This document shows positions 1-11,500 of a DNA stretch of 27,200 nt, one piece after another. A program made the position numbers and the translations under genes. The stretch lies in IMG/VR virus record IMGVR_UViG_3300010150_000124, positions 1 to 27,200 of that record. One strand, written 5' to 3'. The DNA is from a virus. Numbering within the stretch: the first letter of the stretch is position 1; each line of letters opens with the position of its first letter. The notes beneath the pieces were generated by a model. It did no database searches. It was not told the DNA's origin and saw only the letters and a program-made list of their open reading frames with translations.

Positions 1-680
1 CCTGTACTTAATTCTGCACTACCTGATGTTACACCAGAAGTTACTTCTGCTGCTGATGTACCTGCATCTGGTCCTTCTGTAATATCTACTGCTGTTAATG
101 AATAACCATTGTTAAATGCTTGTTTTAAATCTGCATTACTAAATACTCTTTCACCACCAGCAGGTGCATCTTTTCTATAAATAACAATACCTGCTTTATA
201 TTGTGATGGAGTAAATCCATATTCATCTGGTGTCTCTGTAACAGTTTCTTCTTCTTGACTTCCATTATCTTGTGAACCTGGAGGAGGTGTAGTTGGAGAA
301 GAAGTAGTTGGAGGAGGTGTAGTAATAACAGGGTCTACTGTACCTATTCCACCACCTTGTGCATAGATGTCTCCTAAAGATGGCTCATCCAAATCTTGTG
401 GTGGTGTTCCAAATTGATTAGTAGTAGAACCTCTAGTAGTTGTGTCAATAGTAGATACATCTATAACACCTTGACTATTGACTGTTGGCTTTGTTGATTG
501 TGCAGCCCTAGTAAAAAGTCTTTTCTCTGTTTCTGTTAATAAATTAGGTGTTTTGTTTTGAGCTGTTCTTAAATCTCTAATCCTTTGATTATATAAAACT
601 TCATCATATTCTGATTTTGATATACGACCACTAACTAAATCCATTAACAACTGTCTATTCTCTTGTGGTGTTAGTGCCAT
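1..680 (-). CDS. Pro/Thr-rich phage protein, 3' end cut by window edge
   Basis: An open minus-strand frame starts at ATG 680 (MALTPQENRQLLMDLVSG) and stays open to base 1, so at least 226 residues are visible and the C-terminus is missing. The N-terminal part is polar and probably helical (residues 1-60). A low-complexity Pro/Thr/Ser/Gly linker follows (around TTPPPTTSSPTTPPPG), then a region rich in Gly, Glu and Thr. I recognise no catalytic motif. It lies 3 bases downstream of the 968-aa gene in the same operon, so it is likely a virion or assembly protein. A linker of this kind is common between domains of tail or fibre proteins, but that is inference. Confidence 0.7.
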   Translation of the reverse strand, partial: MALTPQENRQLLMDLVSGRISKSEYDEVLYNQRIRDLRTAQNKTPNLLTETEKRLFTRAAQSTKPTVNSQGVIDVSTIDTTTRGSTTNQFGTPPQDLDEPSLGDIYAQGGGIGTVDPVITTPPPTTSSPTTPPPGSQDNGSQEEETVTETPDEYGFTPSQYKAGIVIYRKDAPAGGERVFSNADLKQAFNNGYSLTAVDITEGPDAGTSAAEVTSGVTSGSAELST

Positions 681-683
681 AAT

Positions 684-3590
684 TTACCTACTCTCCTGCA
701 TTGTAGCATACTGTTCAAAGGCATAATCAATTATAGGTTCACTTATCTTCCATGACAACGACCATGTATCAGAAACTTCACCAAATTCTTGCCATGAATC
801 TTTACCTAATTGTTTCCAATCATAGTCATTGTAAATTGGTTCTTCACCCTCTAGTGTTTTACCACCCATAAATGATGGTACAAAATCATTTTGACCACCT
901 TGTTTCTCTACTGCTTTATTAAATGCTTGACCTGCATCTATAGCAAGTATTGCCAATTCATATCCTACATAAGCTGCTAGTGCTGCAGGTGCTATCGCTG
1001 CTAGTCCTAACCTAGGTAGTAACCTAGCTATCCCTGTAGTTATTGCTAAATCACCTGGGTCTAATACAGTTCCTGCTGCACCAAACGCTTTACCTACAAC
1101 CCTCTTAGCAGATTTAAAGATGCCATCTACAACCTCTGGTTGTGCATTAGCTAATTCTTTTACCTTGTTTAAACTGTCACTATCTACAAGGTCAGCAGCA
1201 TCTTCTACTACAGTACTAGCAACATTAATTATTTCTTCTGGCATCAATGCTACTTTCTGTGGAGCAAATGGTCTATCAGCTGGTCTAATATAATTAGGGT
1301 CTCCAGGCTTTATTAAGTTACCATCTACATCTCTCATGTGTTGTCCATAATTTGTATATGTGTTCTGACCTAATGTTTCTGTAGTCATAATTCTTCTAGC
1401 GTCTGGAGAATACATCTCTTTATGAGCTAACCATGCGTTGTACTCACCTATTGGACCAAAGGTATTACCTCTCATACCATGTCCAAATGTGTCATGCACA
1501 GCTCTAAAGACATCATTCTCTAGCATTATTTTTCCATTTACATCTGTGTATCTTGATACAGCTAACATAGGGTTTCTTACATCAGCTTTAACAATGCCTT
1601 CTGGAGTAGCTAATGGATAACCAAAAGCTGTATCTGTAGCTAATACTTTTAAAGTTCCAGATTCCATATCAGCTATCATTTGTTGATGACCAGCTTTATT
1701 AGGTGTATAAGGGTCTACATCTACTAATTCAAACTTTATACCTGAATCTAACAATACTTGATATTGCATATTAGTTTCCCCTATGAACTTCTTGTAATAA
1801 GGTATCGCAGTGTCATCAAACATAGGTAGTCTTTCAAATATATCTGCTGCTATTGCACCCACTTCATCATTAAATACCATAGCTGGTTTAAACTGTGGGT
1901 CAGAGTATCCCATTATTTTGTGATAATCTTGTGCTATTTTTCTAATCCTATCACTGTGTACAGATAGGCTAACATCATCCATAACTCTTAATGTTCCTCT
2001 AGTTTGTGCTCTGTATCCACGACTACCATCACCCATATCTATAGTTCTTAAATCTTTAGGAACAAATAATTCTAAAGTACCATTTACAGGTATTCCTCTT
2101 TTTAAAATATTTGTAATCCCTACTTCTTTTAAAGCTCCATTTTCCATTACAATTAGTTTCAATCCTTGATTTTGTAAATCATTAACTAAACCTGCAGCAG
2201 GTCTTGCATGTAATCCTGCAGGGTCTGTTACTTCTAAAGTAAAAGGTTTATAATCATCTATGTTTAAAGTTTCTACATCAGGTACAACATTTGTTGGTGT
2301 GTCTACTACATTTGTAGGTGTGTCTAATTCATTGACATTACCTTCCAAAATATTTTTTACATCAATTCTATTTTTAAAAAGTTGTGTTTCTAGTACTGGA
2401 CCATTAAGATTTTCGTATATTGTAGTGCTTGGATACATATTAGTCATTCCACCTATTTGTACTTCAGGATAAATAACTGGTAACAAGTCATCAGAAGCAC
2501 TTGAATTAGCTTCAATAAATTCTATTACCTTTTCTTTTGTTAGTTGTTTAACTGCTTCACGACTGCCATCTCCCAACTTTTCATAAGCATCCAAATCTTG
2601 GGGAGATATTCCAGCATTACTACGCATCTCATCAAAAACTTCAACACCTTTTTTTCTGGTTAACTCTTGCAAGAACTCTGTTAATTTATCATCTATTAAT
2701 TGCACAATAGGAGGAGCAGGTGTATTTCTTTGACCCATACCTGCGTATTGATAATAGGCATCATTATTAATTATGTTCTCAGTCAAGTCATCCATTAATA
2801 AAAATACATTGTCTCCCAATACAAACTCTTTAGCTTTTTTATTAAATTCGTTTGTCCACCAAGTATGGAGTTCACGCAACTGACTTAGATTTTCAGGTGG
2901 AGTATATAACCTGTTACCTTTAAAATTTTCTTGGGGTACAGCAATTCTATTCCAATCTATTTCTACATCAAGTTCATCTGGATGATAAAGTTCTCCTTCA
3001 GCATTTTGTAAAAATTCAATTATGTCTAAACCATGATTCATCAACACTCTCTGTTCAAGACTTTCAGGAAAGACATGTCTAACACCCAATGCAATTTCTT
3101 CTCTGTTTATATTTCTTGTAACACTATCAAGTATTTCTCCTGCAGCTTTTTTGTAATTGTCACTTGATTCAGCAAAAAGAAAATCTCTTTCGTTGGATTC
3201 TTTTAAAGAATTTATAGCAAACTTAACATATTTTTTAAATTTATCTGCACCATCTCTTGTTGCTTTTTGTAATAATTTACTGACACCTTGACCTTGCATC
3301 CTAAAAACATCTTTACCTGAATCAATATTTAATTGAGCTGCATCTGTAAAAAATTCTGTAAGTCTTTTTTCTATTTCTTTTGTAGATAGTTTTGACCATG
3401 GTTCTGTAGAAAGTTTAGTCATTTCATTACCTAAATCATTATGGTGTAAATTATTACCATACATCATTAAGCTCAAAGCCTTTTGTCTATATGTTTGTAT
3501 TACTGAATTACCAGGTACAGTGTCTAATATACCTTCTAGAAGATTACTAAGAATCCTATCTTTCTCTTTAATAATCTGTTGTTTGTTCAT
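684..3590 (-). CDS. 968-aa multidomain virion-associated protein with HPr-like domain and HDTFGH domain
   Basis: The start ATG overlaps the stop of the upstream 36-aa gene (TAATG). Residues 1-420 are helical and unrecognised. Residues about 423-436 are a tandem 7-residue duplication (DTPTNVV twice). Residues about 449-512 match the HPr phosphocarrier fold: TLEVTDPAGLHARPAAGL carries the GLHARPA active-site signature (His461), followed by the usual NILKRGIPVNGTLELFV-like second half. Residues about 560-780 form a second conserved-looking module with a VHDTFGHGMRGNTFGPIGE motif and a TTETLGQNTYTNYG motif, rich in His, Asp and Glu, so possibly metal-binding. I associate this module with large phage structural proteins of unknown function. 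Residues about 850-900 are hydrophobic (LLPRLGLAAIAPAALAAYVG), perhaps membrane-inserting. Its place among virion genes suggests a co-injected or structural protein. No enzymatic role is proven. Confidence 0.85.
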   Translation of the reverse strand: MNKQQIIKEKDRILSNLLEGILDTVPGNSVIQTYRQKALSLMMYGNNLHHNDLGNEMTKLSTEPWSKLSTKEIEKRLTEFFTDAAQLNIDSGKDVFRMQGQGVSKLLQKATRDGADKFKKYVKFAINSLKESNERDFLFAESSDNYKKAAGEILDSVTRNINREEIALGVRHVFPESLEQRVLMNHGLDIIEFLQNAEGELYHPDELDVEIDWNRIAVPQENFKGNRLYTPPENLSQLRELHTWWTNEFNKKAKEFVLGDNVFLLMDDLTENIINNDAYYQYAGMGQRNTPAPPIVQLIDDKLTEFLQELTRKKGVEVFDEMRSNAGISPQDLDAYEKLGDGSREAVKQLTKEKVIEFIEANSSASDDLLPVIYPEVQIGGMTNMYPSTTIYENLNGPVLETQLFKNRIDVKNILEGNVNELDTPTNVVDTPTNVVPDVETLNIDDYKPFTLEVTDPAGLHARPAAGLVNDLQNQGLKLIVMENGALKEVGITNILKRGIPVNGTLELFVPKDLRTIDMGDGSRGYRAQTRGTLRVMDDVSLSVHSDRIRKIAQDYHKIMGYSDPQFKPAMVFNDEVGAIAADIFERLPMFDDTAIPYYKKFIGETNMQYQVLLDSGIKFELVDVDPYTPNKAGHQQMIADMESGTLKVLATDTAFGYPLATPEGIVKADVRNPMLAVSRYTDVNGKIMLENDVFRAVHDTFGHGMRGNTFGPIGEYNAWLAHKEMYSPDARRIMTTETLGQNTYTNYGQHMRDVDGNLIKPGDPNYIRPADRPFAPQKVALMPEEIINVASTVVEDAADLVDSDSLNKVKELANAQPEVVDGIFKSAKRVVGKAFGAAGTVLDPGDLAITTGIARLLPRLGLAAIAPAALAAYVGYELAILAIDAGQAFNKAVEKQGGQNDFVPSFMGGKTLEGEEPIYNDYDWKQLGKDSWQEFGEVSDTWSLSWKISEPIIDYAFEQYATMQESR
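2284..2325 (-). repeat. 21-bp tandem duplication (DTPTNVV twice)
   Basis: Two adjacent 21-base units (2284-2304 and 2305-2325) differ at two bases and encode the same seven residues in the linker before the HPr-like domain of the 968-aa protein. It looks like a recent linker duplication. Confidence 0.85.
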
Positions 3591-3700
3591 TACTTTTCGT
3601 TAGATGTTATTTCATCAGGTATTTCAAAATCATTTAACTCAAAATCTTCAAGGTCCTTTAAGATTGTTTCCATAACACTTTTTTCTTTATTAGGTGCCAT
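3590..3700 (-). CDS. 36-aa acidic micro-protein
   Basis: This short frame exactly fills the gap between the 286-aa and 968-aa genes. Its ATG (3700) overlaps the upstream stop as TAATG, and its own stop overlaps the next ATG as TAATG. The product begins MAPNKEKSVMETILKDLEDF and ends EIPDEITSNEK. It is acidic and probably one helix plus a tail. The two perfect coupling junctions are the main evidence that it is real. The function is unknown. A small assembly or chaperone-like factor for the neighbouring virion proteins is only a guess. Confidence 0.7.
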   Translation of the reverse strand: MAPNKEKSVMETILKDLEDFELNDFEIPDEITSNEK

Positions 3701-4560
3701 TATCTTGACAACAACTTTAGTGCAGCTTTTACACTATCACTTAGATTAGGTTTAGGCACAACTGTGTTAAGAGGTTCTTGTCCAACTGCTTTCTTTTGTT
3801 TATTAACTTGTGCTTCCAACATCTGTCTGACTCTACCATACATTTTACTTTGTGCTTGTAGTGGAACTTGTGTTGTATATTGTGTCATCTCAGGTGGTGT
3901 TAGAAAAGGAGTCCTTTGTGGTTGAGGTTGTCTTGGGTCATAACCATCTTCTGGCTCTGGTATTCCTCTGTCAGGTGCATTATCATCTGCAGGAGAACTA
4001 GCCATAATTTCTTTCACTTCATTTTCTATTTCTTGTTTTAATTTTTGTGCGTCTGTATTGTTTGGGTCATTAAATTTATTAATAGTTAAAACATATAACT
4101 CTTTCATAGCTTCTTTGTAGTCATCTGAGTTTATATCTTTTAACTTTTGTTCTAACATATATTTAAATACAAGTGCATTATCTTTTAAATTTGCTTGTGT
4201 CTTAAACCATTCAGCAGCAAACTTCTTTTGTTCACTAGAAAATTTAAGTAAACTTTCTTGTCCTGGTTGTGCAACATTACTTAACAAAACTTTATCTTGT
4301 TCATCTGTAATTCCTGGTAATTCAACACCAAGTTCTTTCATGGCTTTATAAATAGCAGGTGCCATTGAATTTAAGTTAGCTTGGAATATACCCCATGAAG
4401 GAGATTCTTTATCTAGTGCATCTCTAGTAAAAGGTACACCACCAACTCTTGATTCATAACCAGCTATTGGAACGACATACTCTATGACTTCTTCTGCTAT
4501 GCCAACACTTTGTAGTGCTTCAATAACTTCTTCTACTGTATAGTTTGTTTCTTCCATCAT
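3700..4560 (-). CDS. Virion-associated lysozyme/transglycosylase-like protein
   Basis: The 286-aa product has an N-terminal domain resembling soluble lytic transglycosylases and goose-type lysozymes. AGYESRVGG holds a candidate catalytic Glu35, and PSWGIFQANL (residues about 54-63) matches the family's G-x-FQ motif. Such enzymes cut peptidoglycan glycan strands during DNA entry. The rest (residues 75-185) is helical, then comes a Pro-rich linker (GIPEPEDGYDPRQPQPQ) and a basic C-terminal helix. ATG 4560 and a second ATG at 4557 are both possible; the upstream gene stops inside this pair (ATGATG with TGA). It sits among virion genes rather than beside the holin, which favours an entry role. 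The identification rests on motifs read by eye. Confidence 0.6.
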   Translation of the reverse strand: MMEETNYTVEEVIEALQSVGIAEEVIEYVVPIAGYESRVGGVPFTRDALDKESPSWGIFQANLNSMAPAIYKAMKELGVELPGITDEQDKVLLSNVAQPGQESLLKFSSEQKKFAAEWFKTQANLKDNALVFKYMLEQKLKDINSDDYKEAMKELYVLTINKFNDPNNTDAQKLKQEIENEVKEIMASSPADDNAPDRGIPEPEDGYDPRQPQPQRTPFLTPPEMTQYTTQVPLQAQSKMYGRVRQMLEAQVNKQKKAVGQEPLNTVVPKPNLSDSVKAALKLLSR

Positions 4561-5573
4561 CCTATCCTTGGTACTGGTTGTGCTTCAGCAGTTTTAAGCC
4601 CTGCTAAATTTCTTTGCATCCTGTAGAAAGTTTCATCTTCTACATCTGCTTGTCTTTGTATCTCTTCTCTTGGTTCAAATATTTCATCTAATACATCTTC
4701 TCCACCTTCTGTAAGTATATCTACATCTGGTTCTTCTGCTTCCATACCAGGTGTTTGTATCGCTTGACCTGTTGTAACATCATAACTAAGTGAAGGTGCA
4801 GAACCTGCTCCTAATCCTGTAAGTGATTGTTTAAACTGCTCTACTGGTCCTTCTACTAATTTACCTGTAATGTATTGTTTCTCATAGTCTGACAAAGGAG
4901 CACCTTTTCTAGCTTCTGCTTTTTTCTTTAAATCTTCTACATACTCGTCTAGGGCTTCATCACCAAATGTATATCCTCCACCTAGTCCACCTAAAGCTGC
5001 AGCTTGTGTTTGACCTGCTAGTACTTTTAGTCCTGCAGTCCATGTAAAGGTACCACCATTATTCATACTAAATTCCATAGCTGCTTTAAGTCCTTTAAGA
5101 AACTCATCATCTATTTCAGCTCCTACAGTTTTATTTAAATCTATAAGACCTGCAGCAGATAATAAATTTTTTGTTTGTACTCTAAGGTAAGGAGTTAATT
5201 GTCTTGCTTGTGCTCCTATATCTGTAGGAAAGTAAACATAACTATAAGCAGAACCTGTTCCTAATATATCTCTGCGTTGTGTTTGCCATTCATCACTTGT
5301 TAAAAACTCTTCAGCAGAAATTAATTTAACTACTGGTCCTTCTTCTGGGTCAGTTATTCCTGTTTGTACTTCATACTCTTTAAGATAACCATTACCTAAT
5401 GGTGTCTTAGTTGTTGCACCTGCAGTATCTAAGATACTGGCAATCCTTATATAAAAATCTTCATCTATAGAACTATTGTTTGCTGCTCCTTGACCACTTC
5501 CTACTCCACCAAATGGTCCTTGTGGAACAGTTGTATTTGTAGTTGTTTCGTAATGTCCTGGTATATGTACCAT
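4557..5573 (-). CDS. 338-aa virion-operon protein, unknown function
   Basis: ATG 5573 follows the stop of the 2282-aa gene by one base (TAATATG), and its stop overlaps the next start. The N-terminus is Gly/Asn/Thr-rich (residues 1-35). The middle is mixed and contains a Gly-rich stretch (LGGLGGGYTFGDEALDEYVE) and a lysine-rich helix (DLKKKAEARKG). The last 80 residues are acidic. I recognise no catalytic motif or membrane span. It contains one in-frame GTTTAAAC (4829), read as EQFKQ. Its position between the giant virion protein and the lysozyme-like protein suggests a co-packaged internal or tail-tip component. That is inference from synteny only. Confidence 0.75.
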   Translation of the reverse strand: MVHIPGHYETTTNTTVPQGPFGGVGSGQGAANNSSIDEDFYIRIASILDTAGATTKTPLGNGYLKEYEVQTGITDPEEGPVVKLISAEEFLTSDEWQTQRRDILGTGSAYSYVYFPTDIGAQARQLTPYLRVQTKNLLSAAGLIDLNKTVGAEIDDEFLKGLKAAMEFSMNNGGTFTWTAGLKVLAGQTQAAALGGLGGGYTFGDEALDEYVEDLKKKAEARKGAPLSDYEKQYITGKLVEGPVEQFKQSLTGLGAGSAPSLSYDVTTGQAIQTPGMEAEEPDVDILTEGGEDVLDEIFEPREEIQRQADVEDETFYRMQRNLAGLKTAEAQPVPRIG

Positions 5574-5574
5574 A

Positions 5575-8500
5575 TTATCCTTCTAATCCAAATCTCGTAA
5601 GCTCGTAAGAGAATACCTTATCAAATATTACCAAAAATTTAGGATTATTTCTTCCTATTTCCTGTGCTTTAGTATACAACTGATTACGAACTTCTTGTGC
5701 TTGTATAGTATCACTTGTACTAATCCATCTCATAGCATCTTTTTCTATAGGATAACCCCTACTATCTGCTACAGCATCTATTGCCTGAGCTCTAAAATTG
5801 AGATATAAAGCTATTTCATTTCTGTTATCAAAGTTATCTAGTCTTGGGTCCTTAACAGCTCTTTCTAAATAATCTATAAGTACATCATTAGGTACGCCTG
5901 TTTCATAATCAGAACCTAGAACTTTGTTTAACTCTGCAGAATTACCATAAGCCATTGGAAACATTTTTTCTAAATCAGCTTCTATTAATGCAAACTTAGC
6001 TTTCTTTCTAGCAACTCTTTCTCCTGGGTCAGCAGTACTATTGTCTATAACTTTAGACCAGTAGTCTTTTGTTGCTACTTCTATTGCACTGGCTAAGAAT
6101 GTTTGTGTAGATACATAAAACTCATCTGGTGTTTTTGGTGAAAACAATCCTAAGTTAGATATATAACTAACTCCACCATAATCAACATTACCCTCATCTA
6201 ATCCTGGAGCAAACAATGTTAGGACTGGTCCATACTCAGCAGCTAGTTCTGGGTTATCTAAAACAAAATCATACTCTGGTGTAGTTCTTGGTAAGATACC
6301 ACCTTGTGATATATTCTTACCTTTTAGTTGTAAAGCAGTAGAAGTAAAACCTTCTGACAAATCTCTATTATCTAAACCTAATAGTTTAGCTACTTCTAGC
6401 AACGCATAGAACTCACCTTGTGGTCCTAGTGTCATTACATACTCATCTTTAATATCTTGATAGAAACCATGTATAACAGAAAGCTCTACAAAGTTGTTGT
6501 ACACTAATCCACTATCTTCACCTTTAGTTCCATACCATTCTCCAAATGCAACTTCGTTACCTTCTATTGCGTACATAATAGATAGCCTTGGTATGAATGG
6601 GTTTACAAATCTATCCCATGCTTTAAGTTGAAAGAAGTTAGCTGCTAGTGTCATAGCAACAGTTTCTAATGCTTGTTGGTCATCTGCTAAATCTGGTCTT
6701 AATATACCTGCTACTTGATAACCAGTGTTTATAGAGGACAACCATTGGTCCTCATCTAAACCTTTTGTATCTAAATTTGTAGCAAGTTGATTGAAAAGAT
6801 TCTTACCAACTGATGGTATTGTAGTTTCTGCTAATATTCCAGGAATATCTTCAAGAGAATCATACCTTGCACCTGTTAATTCAAATCCACCAAATACATA
6901 TTTTTCTAAATTCTTTTTAGCTTTAGGTTTATTTTTAACTAACACACCTACAGGTAATGCTATTGCAGGTCCTACTGGTGGGAATAATCCTCCACCACCA
7001 ACATTTAATGCACTAAGTGGTATTCCTCTTTTAGCAATAATCTTAGAATCAGCAAGTGACATATCATCAGTAAACGCACCTCTACCTTCAGTCTTTACAT
7101 AATCTTCAAATGGTGTTCCACCTACTGGTACTATTAAATACTTTTCTCCAGAAGGGTCTTCATATATAAAGTTATGTTCTATACCTTTTCTATAACCAAA
7201 TCCTATTTGTGCTATTGCTTTAGGATTAGCTAAACCTAGGTTGTAATATCTACCTAACACTTCTCGCCATGCTTCAAAGAAAGCAAAGCCTACTCTATAT
7301 GCTTGTGAGAAAAACCCTCGTTCTGTTAGGTTATATAATAACCTAGAGTGTAACTCAAAAGCATACTCTACAGCTCTTTCATGTAAATCTTCCATAGACA
7401 TAACTCTTGGTGTAGATGCAGATTTTATATCTGACAAATCTAACATAGATTGATAGTCTCCACTAAATGTTTTTTCATTTAAAATTGGATTAGTTTGTGG
7501 TTTTAATATTTTAACAATACCTGCTTTTTCATCTACAATCGCTCTGATTCCTGCAGCTTGTAATACATCATTACCAATAACTGCTCCTGCTCTTGGAGAG
7601 GTAATAGCTCTATTAGGCTTCAGTATTTTTTTATTAGAACCTATAAGTAAATCTTGACCTGCTCTTCTTATAACATCAAATGCTCCTGCAGTATTGCTAG
7701 GTATAGCTCCTTGATAACCAGCACTAGTTATATTACCTATAGCTTTTTGGTCTGCTAGTATCGCTATGTATTGTGCTTTAGCAAGTGCTTCATCTGTTCC
7801 ATCTATCACTTGTGCAGCAACACCCTTTTTAATTTTTATAGAAACATCTAAATAAAGTTTGTCATTTTCTATCCAACCACCTAACACATGGTCCTCTTTC
7901 TTTAACAATGTTTTATTTTTAATAATAAAATCTTCTATTTGTTTTCTTGTTACAGGAGTATCCAATATTAATTCTCTAGTTTTATATGGTGAAACATAAT
8001 AACCAGGTATGTTTGTATTATTTTTTCTTCCTAAATCTATACTCCATCCTTCTGGATTAGCTTTTATGTATTCGTATGCTCTATCTATAGCATCTTCTAC
8101 ATCTGCTTTTTTTCTAAGTATTGGTCTTGCTACTTTTTTACCTACTACTCTATTTAATGTACTAATACCTACATCATGGGTTATTTCACCTTGTGCATTT
8201 TTAACTTTCTTAGTTGTCTTACCTTTTTGTAATTTTACTTTTAATCCAACAACATTAGGTGTAGAACCATCTATACCTAGAACTTCAAATAATTCTTGTT
8301 TAGTTATTGTTTTATCAAACTTACCTTGACTACTAGCTAAATACTCTATGGCATCATCTACTAATGCTTCTGCATCTACGCTTTCATCTAGTGCATTAGT
8401 TACTGCTCTAACAAGTGCGTCTCTGTCTGGTATAGAACCATTAATAATAGCTTCTGATTTATTAATAGAAAAGTTATATACACCTATAGCATCACCATCA

Positions 8501-11500
8501 TCACCTAATCTGTAATCAGCTACAGCAGATTGTTTTTTAAATACTTTAAGTTCTGTATTATATAAGTTTAAATCAAAAGTAAGTTCATTATTAAATGTAT
8601 CTAATCTTTTTAAAGATGTAATTTGTTTTTGTCCATTATCACTGTAAGCAATTATGGATAACGAGTCACCATTATCAAATACTTTAACTGGTACAGTTCT
8701 TTCTACTACAGCTAAATCAGGTGCTAAATTTTTAATAGCATTATATTCATCTTGAACTAATCTAAATATTTCATCACTAAGTTTTATAGGAGACTCTGGG
8801 TCTTTATGTGCATTCATTATTTTGTTAAGACCTTGTTTAGAAGTGAATGGTATACCTGCTTCTATAAAATGTTCGTAACCTTGTTTAAACAAAGGTACTC
8901 TAATTAAATCAGCTTCCATTTGTGCAGTGGCAAAAAACAAACTATCTAATCCTTTTTGAAATGCAGTTCTTTCATCTAATTCTGGTTTCTGTTTTGGCAT
9001 TTGATTAGGCATATTAGTTTGATTTTTAACTGTAAGTTTTTTCATTTTTGCATTATAAATAGCCAGATTTTCTGGGGTCATAGAATCTGCACTACGCAAA
9101 TCAACTCTTCCTACTTTACCTGTAGCAATAATATCTATCATATCTGCACTACCACCAGTCACATTGTTTATGCTTTGTACATAATGTTTAGCTAACTCAT
9201 CATAGTCTTCTGTCTTATATGCAATAGGTAGAGTTCCTCTTGAATACACATTTCTTGACTGCATCATTTTATTTGCTTGTTCTATAATTGCTTGTACTGA
9301 AGGAGTCTCTTGATAAAACTTAGCAATATCTGTGTAATCTAAACCTTGTTTCATTAATGCTGCTGTAATCATAGCTAAATCATCATCAATATATTCAAAG
9401 AAATATTCTTGTACAGCTTCTATATACTCATCTGACAATTTAAAATCTAACACGCCATCAGGCATAGGAACATTTTTTGTTCCCACTTTATTAATTAAGT
9501 CATAACCAGTATCTGGGAATCTTCTACCAAACGCAAATGTAGGTGAAGCAGATGACAACGACTGTAATTCTGGTATACCATATTCTGCACTGTCTTGTAG
9601 AACACCTAATGCTTTTCTTACAGGCATAGGTAATTTTTCATTTAATCCTTGTAAACTTTTACTTTTAAATTCCAATGGTCTAGTTATTTTATATGGACCA
9701 ACTAGAGATGTTTCTGGTGTGTATCCTAATGCTCTAGCTAATGCACCATTTGCATCATTTAATAAGAACCTAAGAAATTTTACAGGGCTTCTAAATGCAG
9801 ACCTGACACCCAGTAAAGATGCTCTTATGTGTCCATCTACTGTTAGTTTTGCTGGATAAGAAAATCTACCTAGCAACTGTAGTGGGTAAAATACACCTCT
9901 TACTATTCCAAATGTTCCTTTTTCTATAGATGACAAAACCTTTTCTTGACCTTTAAACAAGATTCCTGGGTCTCCTAAACCTTTAGAAATAGCTGCTATC
10001 TCTGCACCCATAGGAGTCTCTTCATCCCAAAAGGTTCCTCGTTTACCATCTTCAAATGCTTTTCTAGCTTTATCAAATACTTTATCAATACCTTCTTTTT
10101 CAATTAATGCTTTAGCTCTTAATCTTCTTCTTTGTGATGTAGTTTTAATTATATCTACTACATCTGGTATCTCTATGCTGTAACCTCTAAATTGATTTAA
10201 AAGTTCTATAGAGTTTTTTGTAAATTCTTGTGGTATTTCTATACCTTCTACTTGTCCACTGAATTGTCTCTTTGTAAGAATATCTATCTCATCTACTGGG
10301 TAAAACTCATTTGTTCTTGATGGTGTTAAAAAATCTCCTACATCATCACTAAACATTCTTGGACCTTGTTTCATTTTTCCAAAAAACTCTGTTATTTCTC
10401 CATCTGATAAACCATACAAATACCTAAGTTGTAATGCACCTTCTGTTCTAAGCAAACCATCATAATAAATATCTTGTGCTTTTGTATACAAACCTTCGTC
10501 TGCTGCATTATAGAAATCTATTAACAACTTGTTTAAACGAGTTTGTGGTACTTTAAATACATTTCCAACTCTTGCAAACATTACTACAGCTTCTTGTATG
10601 TTTCTTAAATCTACTTGTCCACGATTAGGCAATCTTATATCTGTACCATTTACCATTTCTTTTAATGTAGAACCTAATACTTTATTGCCAGTTGCAGTGA
10701 TACTGTTGTCTATATCTTTTGCTCCAAATGTATTAATTAAATTATCTGATATTACTTTTGATTGTATTCTAAATTGACCTGTTTTACCTAGAGAAGATTT
10801 TCCAAACACCATATCTGATACATAACCATTATTAAATCCATCTATAAGACCTTCTTTAATAATTGCAGGGTCAGTTGCATCAGCTACAGTCTTTGCAAAC
10901 TTATGATTAAATCCTGAGTTAATCATATTTAAAAATGTAGGTTGATTTGCATTGTTAGCTTCTACAAGAACAGTAGCTATACCATCTAGTATTTCATCAT
11001 TGTTTTGCCAAAACTCTGCTACAGTTCCACCTTCATCAATAAACCTTTTCATTTCTTTTTGTGCACCAGCAAGTACTTCATCAAATTTCTCTGGAACTTT
11101 ACCTGCTATTCCTACACCTTTAGCAAACATAACAACTGGGTCTGTGAAATACATAGCAACTAAATTCATAGCACCACCCATAATTCCTGCTATACCTTTG
11201 TTAGGGTCAAATGCTACCTTACTTAATTCTTCATCTCTTTCATCTTCTAATTTATCAACAAGTTCATTTTTTTGTGTAATAGATATTTGACCTGTATCAA
11301 ATGCTTGTTCTGCTTGTAATACTTTTAAATCATATAGTTCTTGCGTTTCTTCATAGATTACATTTTCAGGTGAATATCTACCTGGCATATTTCCTGTAAC
11401 TAAGTAACTAGCAAAATCTCCTATGTTAGAAGATATTTGTGCTTTTTCATAACCTTCTCTTAACTTTCTATTTTCTGCTACTGGTGTAGACTCACCTAAT

